A DNA stretch of 64,000 nt from contig JBCCGG010000009.1 of the NCBI GenBank assembly GCA_039029395.1, positions 1 through 64,000 on the forward strand. The letters are read 5' to 3'. The translations under genes were made by a program, and so were the position numbers. Every line of letters begins with the position of its first letter. Positions within the stretch are counted from its first letter, which is position 1. The notes under the pieces are model-generated. The model was given only the letters and a program-made list of their open reading frames with translations, was not told where the DNA came from and did no database searches. The DNA comes from JBCCGG01 sp039029395. Its GTDB lineage: Bacteria > Pseudomonadota > Alphaproteobacteria > Kiloniellales > JAKSDN01. Positions 10,368 through 18,933 of the stretch are shown here, piece after piece.

Positions 10368-11474
10368 TCAGGCCTGCCAGCCAAATCGCGCGGCCATATC
10401 GTCTGGGATCAGCGACCAGGCACGCTCCTGCTGGCTGACCGTGAAGACGCTGCGCCACTCGTCGGTCTGGCCCTTGCGCAGATGAACGATCTTCGATTCG
10501 GCCTCGGCGCGGAAGTGCTTGGGGTCGATATCGTAGAGCGAGAGCACGTTTTGGATGTAGTCGTCGGGCGCCTTGAGGAACGATTCGAAGGTCAGGAAGC
10601 GCACCTCGACCGGGCTGTCGGGACGCTGCTCGAGGGCGATCCAGTCGGCCAGGAACTGCGTGAGAAGCGGCAGATAGTTGTCGATGCACCAGTCGACGAT
10701 GACCGGAAAGTGGGCCTTCAGGACCTCGGCCGGAGGCACGATCTGGCGCCAGATCGGCGCCAGCATGCGGATGCTGACGTCGTCGCGCACGAAGTGGGCC
10801 CAGGACAGGGTGGCCTGGCGCGGGTCGCGCAGGTGGCACACCGTCTTGGTCAGGCCATGGTCGGCCAAGGTCTTGATATTGAAGGGCGTTGCCGGCAGGT
10901 GCTCCTTCGCGATGAAACCGCCCTCGAGCGCCGCCTGGACCCTGAGCGGCACCAGGATGCAGCGCGGGAAGAGGCCGATCGTAATGTGACCCTGGCCGAT
11001 GCCCAGGCCTTGGGCCAGCTTGTTCCAGATGCTCTCGCTGGCGGTCTTGGGCAAGGCGTTGACCAGCATCGCCGGCAAGCCGCGCTCTTGGCCGTAGCGC
11101 CGGCGCTGTGTGAACTCCTTGGGGGTCGCGCGAATCGGGTTGAGGCGCAGCTCGAGCTCGGGCATCAGGGCCTCGGCCTCGGCCTGGCGGCCCCGGGCCA
11201 GCAGCAGGTTGATCACCGGGGCGCGGGCGCGCACCATCTTGGGCATGCGCTCGAGCACCGCGAGGTAGACCCCGATCGCGCGGTCCAGGTAGGCCTCGGC
11301 CTGGGCTTCCTGGCTCTGCTGGTAGGCGATCGAGGCCAGCATGGTCATGGATTCGGCGTGATGGGGCACGCGCGCCAAAACCTCGCCGTACTGGCGCTTC
11401 GCCTGGTCCAGGTAGCCCTCGGCCTGCGACTTGCGGGCGGCGCGAAACTCCTGCTCTACGTCGACGTTGGACAT
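10368..11474 (-). CDS. TPR-containing sulfotransferase-like protein
   Basis: A 368-residue protein with an N-terminal pair of TPR-like helices (QAEGYLDQAKRQYGEVLARVPHHAESMTMLASIAYQ; AEAYLDRAIGVYLAVLERMP) followed by a sulfotransferase-like domain. The probable 5'-phosphosulfate loop is NALPKTASESIWNKL and the 3'-phosphate strand is CHLRDPRQATLSWAHF. The start at 11474 (MSNVDVEQEF) is chosen because the longer frame upstream has no domain match. It would use PAPS to sulfate an unknown acceptor. It is divergent from another sulfotransferase at 11599. No signal peptide, so probably cytoplasmic. The loop departs from the usual PKSGTT form, so activity needs proof. Confidence 0.75.
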   Translation of the reverse strand: MSNVDVEQEFRAARKSQAEGYLDQAKRQYGEVLARVPHHAESMTMLASIAYQQSQEAQAEAYLDRAIGVYLAVLERMPKMVRARAPVINLLLARGRQAEAEALMPELELRLNPIRATPKEFTQRRRYGQERGLPAMLVNALPKTASESIWNKLAQGLGIGQGHITIGLFPRCILVPLRVQAALEGGFIAKEHLPATPFNIKTLADHGLTKTVCHLRDPRQATLSWAHFVRDDVSIRMLAPIWRQIVPPAEVLKAHFPVIVDWCIDNYLPLLTQFLADWIALEQRPDSPVEVRFLTFESFLKAPDDYIQNVLSLYDIDPKHFRAEAESKIVHLRKGQTDEWRSVFTVSQQERAWSLIPDDMAARFGWQA

Positions 11475-11598
11475 GACTAAAGTCTGTGCCTGTTCGGTCC
11501 TGCCGGTGGGGTGTGGGCGCCCTTGCCAAGGCGGCCTCCCCAGCCTTATCTCTAGTCCTCCCGGGGCGCAAGACGCTTGGCCTGCGGGCGGAGGCGCA

Positions 11599-12450
11599 AT
11601 GACTGGCATCATCTGGCTGGCGTCCTATCCCAAGTCGGGCAATACCTGGCTGCGCGCCTTTCTGGCCAACTACTTGAGCCAAAGCACCAAAGCGGTGCCG
11701 ATCAACGATCTGCCGAAGTTCATCCTGGGCGACAACCTGGCGCTCCACTACGCCCAGTTCACCGGGCGCGAGGTCGACGACATGTCGGCCGAGGAGATTG
11801 CCCGCTTGCGGCCCCAGATCCACGAATGGTTCGCCCGCTCGCGCCAGGAGGACGTCTTCGTCAAGACCCACAATGCCGTCGCCTTGGCCGACGGGGTGCC
11901 GCTGATCACGCCCCAGGCGACGGCCGGGGCGGTCTACGCGGTGCGCAATCCCCTGGATGTCGCGGTCTCCTTCGCCCATCACTACCAGATCGACTATGAG
12001 CGAGCGGTCGAGTCGCTCGGCCGCGAGGACTACCGCCTGCCGGCCGCAAACGGCCTTTTGCCCCAATACCTTGGCTCCTGGTCCCGGCATGTGGCGAGCT
12101 GGACACAGTCGCAGGGCCTGACCCTGCAGGTGGTGCGCTACGAGGATCTGATCCGGGATCCGGTCAAGAGTTTCACCAAAGTGATCAAGTTTCTTGGCCT
12201 GCCGGTCAACAAGCAGCGCCTGCGCATGGCGGTAAAATTCAGCTCCTTCAAAGAGTTATCCAAGCAGGAGCGAAGCTCGGCATTCGTCGAGTCCCGGCCC
12301 GACGGCAAAACGGCGTTCTTTCGCCAGGGCGAGGTCGGCGCCTGGCGCGAGGCGCTCGACGAGGGCCAAATCGCGCGCCTGGTGAGCGACCACCGGGCGG
12401 CCATGACCGCCATGGGCTACCTGGACGGCGAGGGCCGACTCGTCCTGTGA
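11599..12450 (+). CDS. Sulfotransferase
   Basis: A 283-residue PAPS-dependent sulfotransferase. The 5'-phosphosulfate loop is unambiguous (WLASYPKSGNTWLRAFLANY, residues 6-25), and the 3'-phosphate motif AVRNPLDVAVSFAHH follows near residue 115. A C-terminal FFRQGEVGAWREAL segment is the usual cap. It is a close paralogue of the sulfotransferase at 31033-31893: both share the opening I-I-W-L-A-S-Y-P-K-S-G-N-T-W, the KTHN catalytic segment, LITPQAT and YLGSW. It lies between the divergent TPR-sulfotransferase and the porin. The acceptor is unknown. Confidence 0.92.
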   Translation: MTGIIWLASYPKSGNTWLRAFLANYLSQSTKAVPINDLPKFILGDNLALHYAQFTGREVDDMSAEEIARLRPQIHEWFARSRQEDVFVKTHNAVALADGVPLITPQATAGAVYAVRNPLDVAVSFAHHYQIDYERAVESLGREDYRLPAANGLLPQYLGSWSRHVASWTQSQGLTLQVVRYEDLIRDPVKSFTKVIKFLGLPVNKQRLRMAVKFSSFKELSKQERSSAFVESRPDGKTAFFRQGEVGAWREALDEGQIARLVSDHRAAMTAMGYLDGEGRLVL

Positions 12451-12463
12451 CTTTCGTGCCACA
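12446..12463. promoter_or_regulatory. Candidate operator TGTGAC-N6-GCCACA (copy 1)
   Basis: TGTGACTTTCGTGCCACA lies across the stop codon of the sulfotransferase; the flanking bases extend it to a nine-base inverted repeat (CGTCCTGTG/CACAGGACG). A near-identical element recurs 57 bases downstream, and a third GCCACA half-site follows at 12535-12540, all upstream of the porin gene. Repetition and dyad symmetry are seen; a regulatory role is inferred. Confidence 0.45.
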
Positions 12464-12502
12464 GGACGCGGCAGGTGATTGAAATCAAAGACAGACGTGT
12501 CC

Positions 12503-12520
12503 TGTGACAATTGCGCCACA
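12503..12520. promoter_or_regulatory. Candidate operator TGTGAC-N6-GCCACA (copy 2)
   Basis: TGTGACAATTGCGCCACA matches the element at 12446-12463 at both outer hexamers. An extra half-site GCCACA lies 20 bases further on (12535-12540), about two helical turns away. The position, 200 bases before the porin start, fits a regulator-binding cluster. The cognate regulator is unknown. Confidence 0.45.
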
Positions 12521-12723
12521 GTCTCGATCTTTTTGCCACAATTGGCCACTCCAGTTCTTGACCCGGCACCGGATCGTCGGGCTTTATGGCGCCGTTATCC
12601 GTGTCGCGGCGGAGTCACCTCCGCACTTTCACCCACCAGACCCTGCATGTAGCACTCTCTTGGATGGGGGGCAGGTACACGGAAACCTAAGTTTGGTTTC
12701 TACCAATGAGAGGCTTAGGAGCG

Positions 12724-13872
12724 ATGAAAAAACTTTTGTACGGCTCAACCGCCCTGGTGACGGCTGGCGCCTTTGCTAGCGGCACTGCGATGGCCGCTGA
12801 AGAGGCTATCAAGGTCACTGTCGGCGGCTACATGAACCAGTTCTTCACTTTCGGTGACGTGGACAATAGCCCCGGTGATGGCAGCCCGAGCACCGATCGT
12901 AACGCGACTGGTTTCTTCAGTGACGGCGAGATCCATTTCAAGGGTGAGACCACCCTCGACAATGGCATCACCTTCGGCTTCCAGGTCCAGTTGGAAGCCT
13001 TCGGCTCCAGTGCCCGTGGCGGTACCGGCGACGTCATCGACGAAGACTACGCCTACATCCGTGGCAGCTTCGGTAACATCCGCGCCGGTTCTGAGAACAG
13101 TGCGGCCTACCTGATGCACTATGCCGCGCCGTATGTTGGCGCGCCGATCAACTCCGGCTGGGTAACCACCTTCATCCCTGATGACGGCGGCGCGCAGACC
13201 GGCGGTGGCGGCTTCCGTTCCCCGCGTTTGTCGACCTTCCTCGACTTCAACAACGACGAGAACGTGATCACCTACTTCACGCCTCGTTTCTCCGGCTTCC
13301 AGCTCGGCGCCACCTACGCGCCGACGGTGTCGGAATCGGGTGACGGCGCGAACTTCCCGGTCGAGGCCGACAAGGACACCGAGTTCCACAACGGCTTCGC
13401 GGTCGGCGTGAACTTCGTGGAGAGCTTCAGCGGCGTCGACGTCGCGGTGGCCGGTGGCTATCGCTTCGCCGAGGCCCCGAACACTCCGGGTGCCGCGTCG
13501 AACTTGCCGGGTAAGGGCGACGATCTGGAGCAGTTCTCGACCGGTGTGAACCTCGGTTGGGGCGGCTTCACGCTCGGCGGCTCCTACGCGAAGGAGAAAT
13601 CCGGCCGTGCGACCGACGGTGACGCATGGGATGTCGGCCTGAGCTACGGCACCGGCCCCTGGGCTGTTGGCATCACTTACTTCCAGAGTGAGGTCACGGG
13701 CTCCGGCACCGGTGACGACGAGAAGCAGAACGCGAACATTGGCGTTTCCTACGCTGTTGGCCCGGGCATCACCGCGGCTGCCGGCGCTCTGTGGAACGAC
13801 ACTGAGAGCAGCAACTCGGGCGGCGAGTCCGACGGTATCGTCGGTTACGTCGGCCTGTCGTACAGCTTCTAA
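12724..13872 (+). CDS. Outer-membrane porin
   Basis: A 382-residue Gram-negative porin of the trimeric 16-strand type. The start MKKLLYGSTALVTAGAFASG has AGGAG seven bases upstream and gives a signal peptide cleaved after AMA. The mature protein opens with the strand VTVGGYMNQFFTFGD, has ETTLDNGITFGFQVQLEAFG and AYIRGSFGNIRAG, the constriction-loop region, and ends with the aromatic outer-membrane signature GYVGLSYSF. Codon choice (many GGT, CGT, AAC) differs from the surrounding GC-rich codons, as expected for a highly expressed gene. A strong hairpin follows the stop, and an operator-like cluster lies upstream. Confidence 0.92.
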   Translation: MKKLLYGSTALVTAGAFASGTAMAAEEAIKVTVGGYMNQFFTFGDVDNSPGDGSPSTDRNATGFFSDGEIHFKGETTLDNGITFGFQVQLEAFGSSARGGTGDVIDEDYAYIRGSFGNIRAGSENSAAYLMHYAAPYVGAPINSGWVTTFIPDDGGAQTGGGGFRSPRLSTFLDFNNDENVITYFTPRFSGFQLGATYAPTVSESGDGANFPVEADKDTEFHNGFAVGVNFVESFSGVDVAVAGGYRFAEAPNTPGAASNLPGKGDDLEQFSTGVNLGWGGFTLGGSYAKEKSGRATDGDAWDVGLSYGTGPWAVGITYFQSEVTGSGTGDDEKQNANIGVSYAVGPGITAAAGALWNDTESSNSGGESDGIVGYVGLSYSF

Positions 13873-13900
13873 TCAAGCTGCACGAGCTGATCGTATCGTT

Positions 13901-13925
13901 GAGGGGGCGGCCTGGCCGCCCCCTC
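13901..13925 (+). terminator. Rho-independent terminator after the porin gene
   Basis: A perfect 12-base-pair GC-rich stem (GAGGGGGCGGCC / GGCCGCCCCCTC) with a one-base nominal centre lies 28 bases after the porin stop and is followed by TTCGTTTG, a short T-rich tract. Placement and symmetry make it the likely porin terminator. Confidence 0.8.
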
Positions 13926-13979
13926 TTCGTTTGTCCGCTGCCTTGTGGTCTCGCCACGGCTTTTGCTAGATAGGCGGCT

Positions 13980-15125
13980 ATGACCACTGCCCCTTGGCCC
14001 AGCCCGCGCTTCCAGCTCGACCTCGGCGATCACATGCCGAACATCTTCGGGCCGGACCAGCATGGCGGGCGGTTTTCCATCGTCTCTTCGAAACCCGGCC
14101 CCTTTGCCATCCTCTCGATTCCGCCGGCCGAGACCGAGCGCGCCGCGCCAGCCTTGCGGGCCTTCGACGAAGCCGTGCAAGGCTTGGGCGCCGCCAAACC
14201 CAATGCCGTTGTGGCCATGGCCGGGGCGGCCGAAGTGGTCCACGGCCAAGCGCGAGCGCTCGCCCTGCGAACCGCCGTCTTGGCCGACACCCGGGGCCAG
14301 CTGGCCGAGCCATTCCGGGCCTTGCGCGACGGTCAGCCTGCGCGCGAATCGGGCCGCGCCGGCATCATCGCGGTGGTGACCGACCCGGACCAGATCATCC
14401 GCGCGGTCGTCGAGTACGAGTCTCCCGATGGGTTTCGCGCCGGGCTGCTGGCCGCCTTGACCCAGTGCGAAGGACCCGGCCAGCGCGCCGAGGCACACGG
14501 CTTCGCGCCGGTCCTGCGCATTCCACGGCTGCTCGACGCGGTTCAATGCCAGGCGCTAATCGCAGCTTGGGAGGGCTCTCACACGCCGGGCACCGTGGGT
14601 CTCACCGGGTCCTACGGCGAGGTCGTCGATCAGAAGGCCGAGAACCGCATCTGTTACGACCACGCCCTGCGCGAGGGCGCGCTCAAGGCCGCTCTGCTTT
14701 CAACGATCGCGCCACGCATTCGGGCTGCCGCCAATCGTGCATTTCAGTTCGACATACAGTGCTATGGCGGGCTCATGGTGGTCGGCTATCCGGCCAGCGA
14801 AGGCGGCTTCTTTGGCGCCCACCGGGACAACACCAATCCGGCCCACATGCATCGGCGCTTCGCGCTCACGGTCAATCTCAACACCGGCGCCTACGAGGGC
14901 GGCGGCATCTGGTTTCCGGAGTACGCCGACCAGGTCTACGACCCGCCGGCCGGCGACGGCCTGGTGTTTTCTTGCTCGGTCTTGCACGAGGCCCGTGTGG
15001 TGACCCGGGGCACCCGCTTCATCCTCTCGGCCTTCATGTGGGGCGCGGCCGAGGAGCAGCAGCGCCAACGCTCCCTGCGCGACGCCCAAGCGCGCCGGCA
15101 ACAGGGCGTCAAAGTAGTTAGTTAG
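13980..15125 (+). CDS. Redoxin-like domain fused to a 2OG-Fe(II) oxygenase
   Basis: A 381-residue two-domain protein. Residues 1-160 resemble a peroxiredoxin fold (GDHMPNIFGPDQHGGRF, then a long alpha/beta stretch), but the peroxidatic Thr-x-x-Cys position has no cysteine, so it is probably not a peroxidase. Residues 180-370 form a prolyl-4-hydroxylase-type 2-oxoglutarate oxygenase: iron ligands in GAHRDNTN (His-x-Asp), distal His in SVLHEARVV, 2OG-binding Arg in GTRFILSAF. The fusion is known in proteobacteria; its substrate is unknown. It runs convergently into the TPR-oxygenase at 15130 with a four-base gap. Confidence 0.85.
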   Translation: MTTAPWPSPRFQLDLGDHMPNIFGPDQHGGRFSIVSSKPGPFAILSIPPAETERAAPALRAFDEAVQGLGAAKPNAVVAMAGAAEVVHGQARALALRTAVLADTRGQLAEPFRALRDGQPARESGRAGIIAVVTDPDQIIRAVVEYESPDGFRAGLLAALTQCEGPGQRAEAHGFAPVLRIPRLLDAVQCQALIAAWEGSHTPGTVGLTGSYGEVVDQKAENRICYDHALREGALKAALLSTIAPRIRAAANRAFQFDIQCYGGLMVVGYPASEGGFFGAHRDNTNPAHMHRRFALTVNLNTGAYEGGGIWFPEYADQVYDPPAGDGLVFSCSVLHEARVVTRGTRFILSAFMWGAAEEQQRQRSLRDAQARRQQGVKVVS

Positions 15126-15129
15126 TTCG

Positions 15130-16527
15130 CTAGTCCGAAATCGGCACCAAGTCGAAAGCAATCGAGATACGGGTTTCGGCGCTCTCGAAGGGTATAGTGT
15201 GGTGCCAGAAATGAGAGGGGAAGAGCACCAGCTGCCCTTCCTTTGGCACGACCCGGTGAAGCTTGGGGGTGAAGGCGGTGCCGAGCCCGGCGCTCGGCCG
15301 GCCGAACTCCAGATTGCCTTCCACCTCATCGGCCGTGGCCGGCAGACGCACGTAGTAGACCCCGCTCAAGACCCCGCCGGGATGATTGTGCGGGTCCTGG
15401 TGGCCGCCCGATTCGAGCACCGTGGCCCAGCCAGTCAGGCGCGCCCGATGGGGCCGGCGCGGCCGGTGGGGATGTCCGTCGCCGGTCGCGAAGTAGGCGC
15501 CCATGGCGCGCTCGATCTCGGCCACCAGGTGGGCCAGGGCGCCATCGGGCCGCCGGAACAGCTCGCCGCTCTGGCTCCCGCCCCGAGTCGTCTTGCCGGC
15601 CCGCTCGGCCATCAGGCTGGGCGCCGCCAACACTTGCGTTGCCAGGGCCCGGTTGAAGGCTTCGAGCGATCCGCCATTGGGGGGCGGTGTCACGGGCTGC
15701 ACGTACAAGAGAGCGTCGTAGTCGACGATCTGCGCGGCCTCTTCGCTCCGGCCAAGTTCAGCCAGCAACACGCCCTTGGCGCCCAGCGCCCGGGTGTGGG
15801 CCGGTGCCTGAGCCAAGGCGCCGTCGAGCGCGGTTAGCGCGCCTTCGAGATCGCCGTACGCGTACAAGGCAATGCCCAGATTGGCGCGCAGCTCGGCCTG
15901 GTCCGGCGCCAGGGCGACCGCTTCCTTCAGGCGGTCCACCGCGCCGGCCGCATCGCCGCCGTCGAGCAGCAGACCGCCCAGATTGGCAAGCAGCGGCGCG
16001 CGCGCTGCTTGGCCGGCCGGGCGCCGCGCTAAGGCCGCCTCGAAGGCGGCCCGGGCCTCGGCCGGCCGCTGCTGGCGCTGGCGGGCGAAGCCCAGGCCCT
16101 CGTGAGCCTCGGCCAGGGCGGGTGTCTGTGCGGCGAGCTGTTCGAAGCAGGCCGCCGCCTCTTCCATGCGGTCGCCGGCGAGCAGCAGGTTGCCCAGATT
16201 GAGACGCGCCGCCTGGTGGTCGGGCGCCAGCGTGAGCGCCTGGCGGTAGCAGCGCTCGGCAGCCGCCCGTTCGCCGGCCATAAGCTCGATCTGCCCCAGA
16301 TTGGCGTGGACCTCCGCTCGCTCGGGCTCTGCCGCCACGGCCCGTTGAAGCAGCGCCCGGCCCTCGGCCAGGGCGCCCTGCTGGGCCCGTGCCACGCCGA
16401 GCAAGTTGAGGGCCTCGCCGTGCTCCGGCGCGGTTTCAAGGACTTGGCGGTAGAGGCCCTCAGCTTCGGCCAGGCGGCCGGCCCGGTGGTGGCCGAGGCC
16501 TTGGGCCAGCAGCGCCGCGACCGTCAT
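15130..16527 (-). CDS. TPR repeat protein with C-terminal 2OG-Fe(II) oxygenase domain
   Basis: A 465-residue protein: seven or so TPR repeats over residues 1-260 (for example GRLAEAEGLYRQVLETAPEH; AELRANLGIALYAYGDLEGA), then a putative 2OG-Fe(II) oxygenase domain of the type containing LSGVYYV. Visible elements are HQDPHNHPGGVLSGVYYVRL, a distal His in LFPSHFWHHTIPF, and the 2OG-Arg segment TRISIAFDL. Where many relatives have His-x-Asp, this one reads His-x-His. The TPR half probably recruits a protein partner or substrate. It follows the JmjC-type gene by three bases, so the two are co-transcribed. Confidence 0.85.
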   Translation of the reverse strand: MTVAALLAQGLGHHRAGRLAEAEGLYRQVLETAPEHGEALNLLGVARAQQGALAEGRALLQRAVAAEPERAEVHANLGQIELMAGERAAAERCYRQALTLAPDHQAARLNLGNLLLAGDRMEEAAACFEQLAAQTPALAEAHEGLGFARQRQQRPAEARAAFEAALARRPAGQAARAPLLANLGGLLLDGGDAAGAVDRLKEAVALAPDQAELRANLGIALYAYGDLEGALTALDGALAQAPAHTRALGAKGVLLAELGRSEEAAQIVDYDALLYVQPVTPPPNGGSLEAFNRALATQVLAAPSLMAERAGKTTRGGSQSGELFRRPDGALAHLVAEIERAMGAYFATGDGHPHRPRRPHRARLTGWATVLESGGHQDPHNHPGGVLSGVYYVRLPATADEVEGNLEFGRPSAGLGTAFTPKLHRVVPKEGQLVLFPSHFWHHTIPFESAETRISIAFDLVPISD

Positions 16528-16530
16528 GGC

Positions 16531-17730
16531 TCAGATCGGCTCAATCAGGCTGAGCTCGCCGAGCCGCGCGAGGCCGGCCTCCAACTCGCCGGGATCGGCC
16601 TCGGGCAGGGCCGCGGCCAGCTGCGGCGCGGAAAAGAAGTCCCGGGCCATTGCCCACTCGGCGATCGCGCCGACCTGGGCCTCGAGCCTGACCTCCTGGG
16701 CGCCATTGCTTAGGCGCCAGCCGTTGCCCTCGGCGTTGAGGCGCATGCCCGGCCAGCGCACCCGATAGCGCGTTGCGCTGGCCCGCTCCGGCAAGCGGTA
16801 GTCGGCGATCCGCTCGAAGGCGCCCTTGGCCATGAAATCCCGCAATTCCTTGGCAATCTGCGGCTGGCGGATGATCTCGGCCAGGCGTCCGGCGACCTGC
16901 TCCAGGCAGCGCTGTTGCCCGCGGAGGTCGTCCAGCGCCGGTAGATGGGCGCGGAACAGGGGGTCTTTGGGTAGGTCCTTGAGCAGAGCCTCGAGGAAGT
17001 CGTGAACCACCAGGTGGAGCGTGCCGAAGGAGACGTGCATGGCCGCCTCCGACGAGGACAGCGCGTCGTGGTACTGGCCGTGGGGAATGTAGAGCAGGTC
17101 GCCCGGGGTCATGTGGACCTCCTGAAGCAGGGCGCCCTTGGTCTTCTCGTGGTGGCTTTGGGGGAAGGAGTCCCGGTGGGCGCCGGGCAGGTCGGCGGCG
17201 TGGGGAAAGCGCCCCTCGAAGATCCGCCAGGTCTTGGTGCCCGAGATGTGGCAGGCGAAGACGTTCTGGACATCGAAGTGGGAGGCATAGCCCTGGGTCT
17301 TTTGCCAGGAGCAAAACATGCTTGCGGTGATCTGGGCGCCGGTCACCACCTCGAGGGTCTGGGCGAGCGAGCGGAGGCCCGAGGTCTGCAGCTCGATGAA
17401 GTCGAGCGCCAGCGTGGCGCCGGCCCGCAGATGCTCCTGGACCCGCGCGGGGTCGGGCTTCTTGACCGCCTTGCCCTCCCGGTCGACCCCGGCATAGCAG
17501 TAATCCTCGGCGCGCAGCAGGCGCCCGCCGCTGGCCAACTCGAACGACCTGTCGCTCCACAGGGTCGAGCGGGCGAGCAACTCGTTGAGCTGATCCCAGG
17601 AGAAGATCTTGGCGAACTTCTCGGCCGCGCCCGGAATATGGAGCGGCTTCTTGCCATAGTAGTCACGCAGGAAGACCTCTGGGTCGATCGGCGCGACCAG
17701 CTCGCGGAATGTCAGGATCTGTTCGTCCAT
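16531..17730 (-). CDS. JmjC/cupin-family oxygenase (ribosomal oxygenase-like)
   Basis: A 399-residue cupin_4/JmjC-type protein resembling the RoxA/ROX group, known for hydroxylating ribosomal proteins. The beta-helix core has the metal motif His-x-Asp in YASHFDVQNVFACHISGTKTW, and a distal His in GDLLYIPHGQYHDAL. The C-terminal winged-helix-like part (FFSAPQLAAALPEADPGELEAGLARLGELSLI) also fits ROX proteins. It directly precedes the TPR-oxygenase with a three-base gap. Ribosomal protein hydroxylation is an inference from the family; other protein substrates are possible. Confidence 0.8.
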   Translation of the reverse strand: MDEQILTFRELVAPIDPEVFLRDYYGKKPLHIPGAAEKFAKIFSWDQLNELLARSTLWSDRSFELASGGRLLRAEDYCYAGVDREGKAVKKPDPARVQEHLRAGATLALDFIELQTSGLRSLAQTLEVVTGAQITASMFCSWQKTQGYASHFDVQNVFACHISGTKTWRIFEGRFPHAADLPGAHRDSFPQSHHEKTKGALLQEVHMTPGDLLYIPHGQYHDALSSSEAAMHVSFGTLHLVVHDFLEALLKDLPKDPLFRAHLPALDDLRGQQRCLEQVAGRLAEIIRQPQIAKELRDFMAKGAFERIADYRLPERASATRYRVRWPGMRLNAEGNGWRLSNGAQEVRLEAQVGAIAEWAMARDFFSAPQLAAALPEADPGELEAGLARLGELSLIEPI

Positions 17731-17811
17731 GCCTGTCGCCGGAAACCATAAGGGCGGAGCGGAAGGGCCGGTCTAGCAAGCTTTCCCGGCGATGTCATGG
17801 GTCCAGGTCAA

Positions 17812-18414
17812 TCAACGGGTCGCGACCGCCACACCCGTCGCGATCAAGGTCGTGCCGAGCAGTCGGCCGAAGGCCCGGCGCAAGCGCTCGCGGGCGAGCA
17901 GGCGCCGGGCGCCGGCGGCGGCCAGGCCATATCCGGCCAGCAGGGCGAAGATCACCACGAAGGCGGTCGCCGCCAGAACTCCGACGTCTTGCCCGCTCAA
18001 GGCGGTCAGGTCCATGAAGGCGGGCAGAAAGCCGAGATAAAACGCGATTACCTTGGGATTGCCGATGGTCAGCGCGAAGCCGCCCAGGAAGGGGCCCAAG
18101 GCGCTCGGCTTGGGCGGCGCAGCAAGGCTTGGCGGCCGGCGCCACAGCTTGACGCCGAGCCAGATCAGGTAAGCGGCGCCAGCGAACTTGACCGCCAGGA
18201 AGAGCGTGCCCAAGGCTTGGGCGAGCAGGGCCAAGCCGAACACCGCGGCCAGTACGAAGACCACGTCGCCGAGCGCGACGCCCAACGCCATGGCCGCGGC
18301 CGCTGCCGGGCCCCGAGCCATCCCGGTGGTGACCACGGCGGCCCAGGCCGGCCCGGGCGAGAGGCCCAGCAGGGTCAGCGCCAGCACCAGGGCGATCCAG
18401 CTCTCGAAAGTCAT
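17812..18414 (-). CDS. LysE/RhtB-family amino-acid exporter
   Basis: A 200-residue inner-membrane protein with six predicted hydrophobic segments and the family signature at the N terminus, LGLSPGPAWAAVVTTGMARG, followed by ALGVALGDVVFVLAAVFGL and the conserved GGFALTIGNPKVIAFYLGFLPAF. Length is typical for LysE/RhtB exporters, which export amino acids or related small molecules; the substrate cannot be told. It lies on the same strand as the oxygenase genes but 81 bases away from them. Confidence 0.9.
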   Translation of the reverse strand: MTFESWIALVLALTLLGLSPGPAWAAVVTTGMARGPAAAAAMALGVALGDVVFVLAAVFGLALLAQALGTLFLAVKFAGAAYLIWLGVKLWRRPPSLAAPPKPSALGPFLGGFALTIGNPKVIAFYLGFLPAFMDLTALSGQDVGVLAATAFVVIFALLAGYGLAAAGARRLLARERLRRAFGRLLGTTLIATGVAVATR

Positions 18415-18457
18415 GGCGGCAAACTAGCGCCGCCGGGCTGACGCGCCAAGCGGCGCC

Positions 18458-18790
18458 TTAGCCGGCGGGTGGACTGTAGCTGCCGGTGACCTTGCCGGCT
18501 TTGGCCATGGCGTCCTTCGCTTCGTCCATGGTAATCAGCACGGTGGTCTTCATGGTCGCGAAGGCGCCGCTCGCGCCGGCCGCCAGGATCGCCGAGGCGG
18601 CGTCCACGTTGGAGGGAAACTCAGAGATCGCGACGCCGTCGTAGTCGCCGAAGCAGAAGTAGAGGTCGACCAGCCGGCCGCCGGCCGCGGCGAACAGCTT
18701 CTTGGCGGCCTTCTTGCGGTCTTGGGGTTTGGCCGCCATGGCCTGCATGGAATCGAGCGAGTAGGTGAACTGGTGCATGTAGCGGGGCAT
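18458..18790 (-). CDS. GYD-domain protein
   Basis: A 110-residue small soluble protein of the GYD family (ferredoxin-like fold, no established enzymatic role). The defining segment is AAAGGRLVDLYFCFGDYDGVAISEFPSNVDAASAI, in which GDYDGV stands for the family's G-Y-D core. The start MPRYMHQFTYSLD at 18790 is set by a GAGGAGG ribosome-binding sequence 10 bases upstream. It precedes the LysE-type exporter by 43 bases on the same strand. Confidence 0.88.
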   Translation of the reverse strand: MPRYMHQFTYSLDSMQAMAAKPQDRKKAAKKLFAAAGGRLVDLYFCFGDYDGVAISEFPSNVDAASAILAAGASGAFATMKTTVLITMDEAKDAMAKAGKVTGSYSPPAG

Positions 18791-18933
18791 CTTCGGGTCT
18801 CCTCCTCGGTATGAAAGCGGCATCAGAATTTTTTCCTCAAACAGGACGACCATAGCAGACTCCGCGCGCCGCTTGCCAAGGCTTATCAAGCGGGGCTAAA
18901 TCCGCCGATCGAGCAACAGGGATCGCGTCCGCC

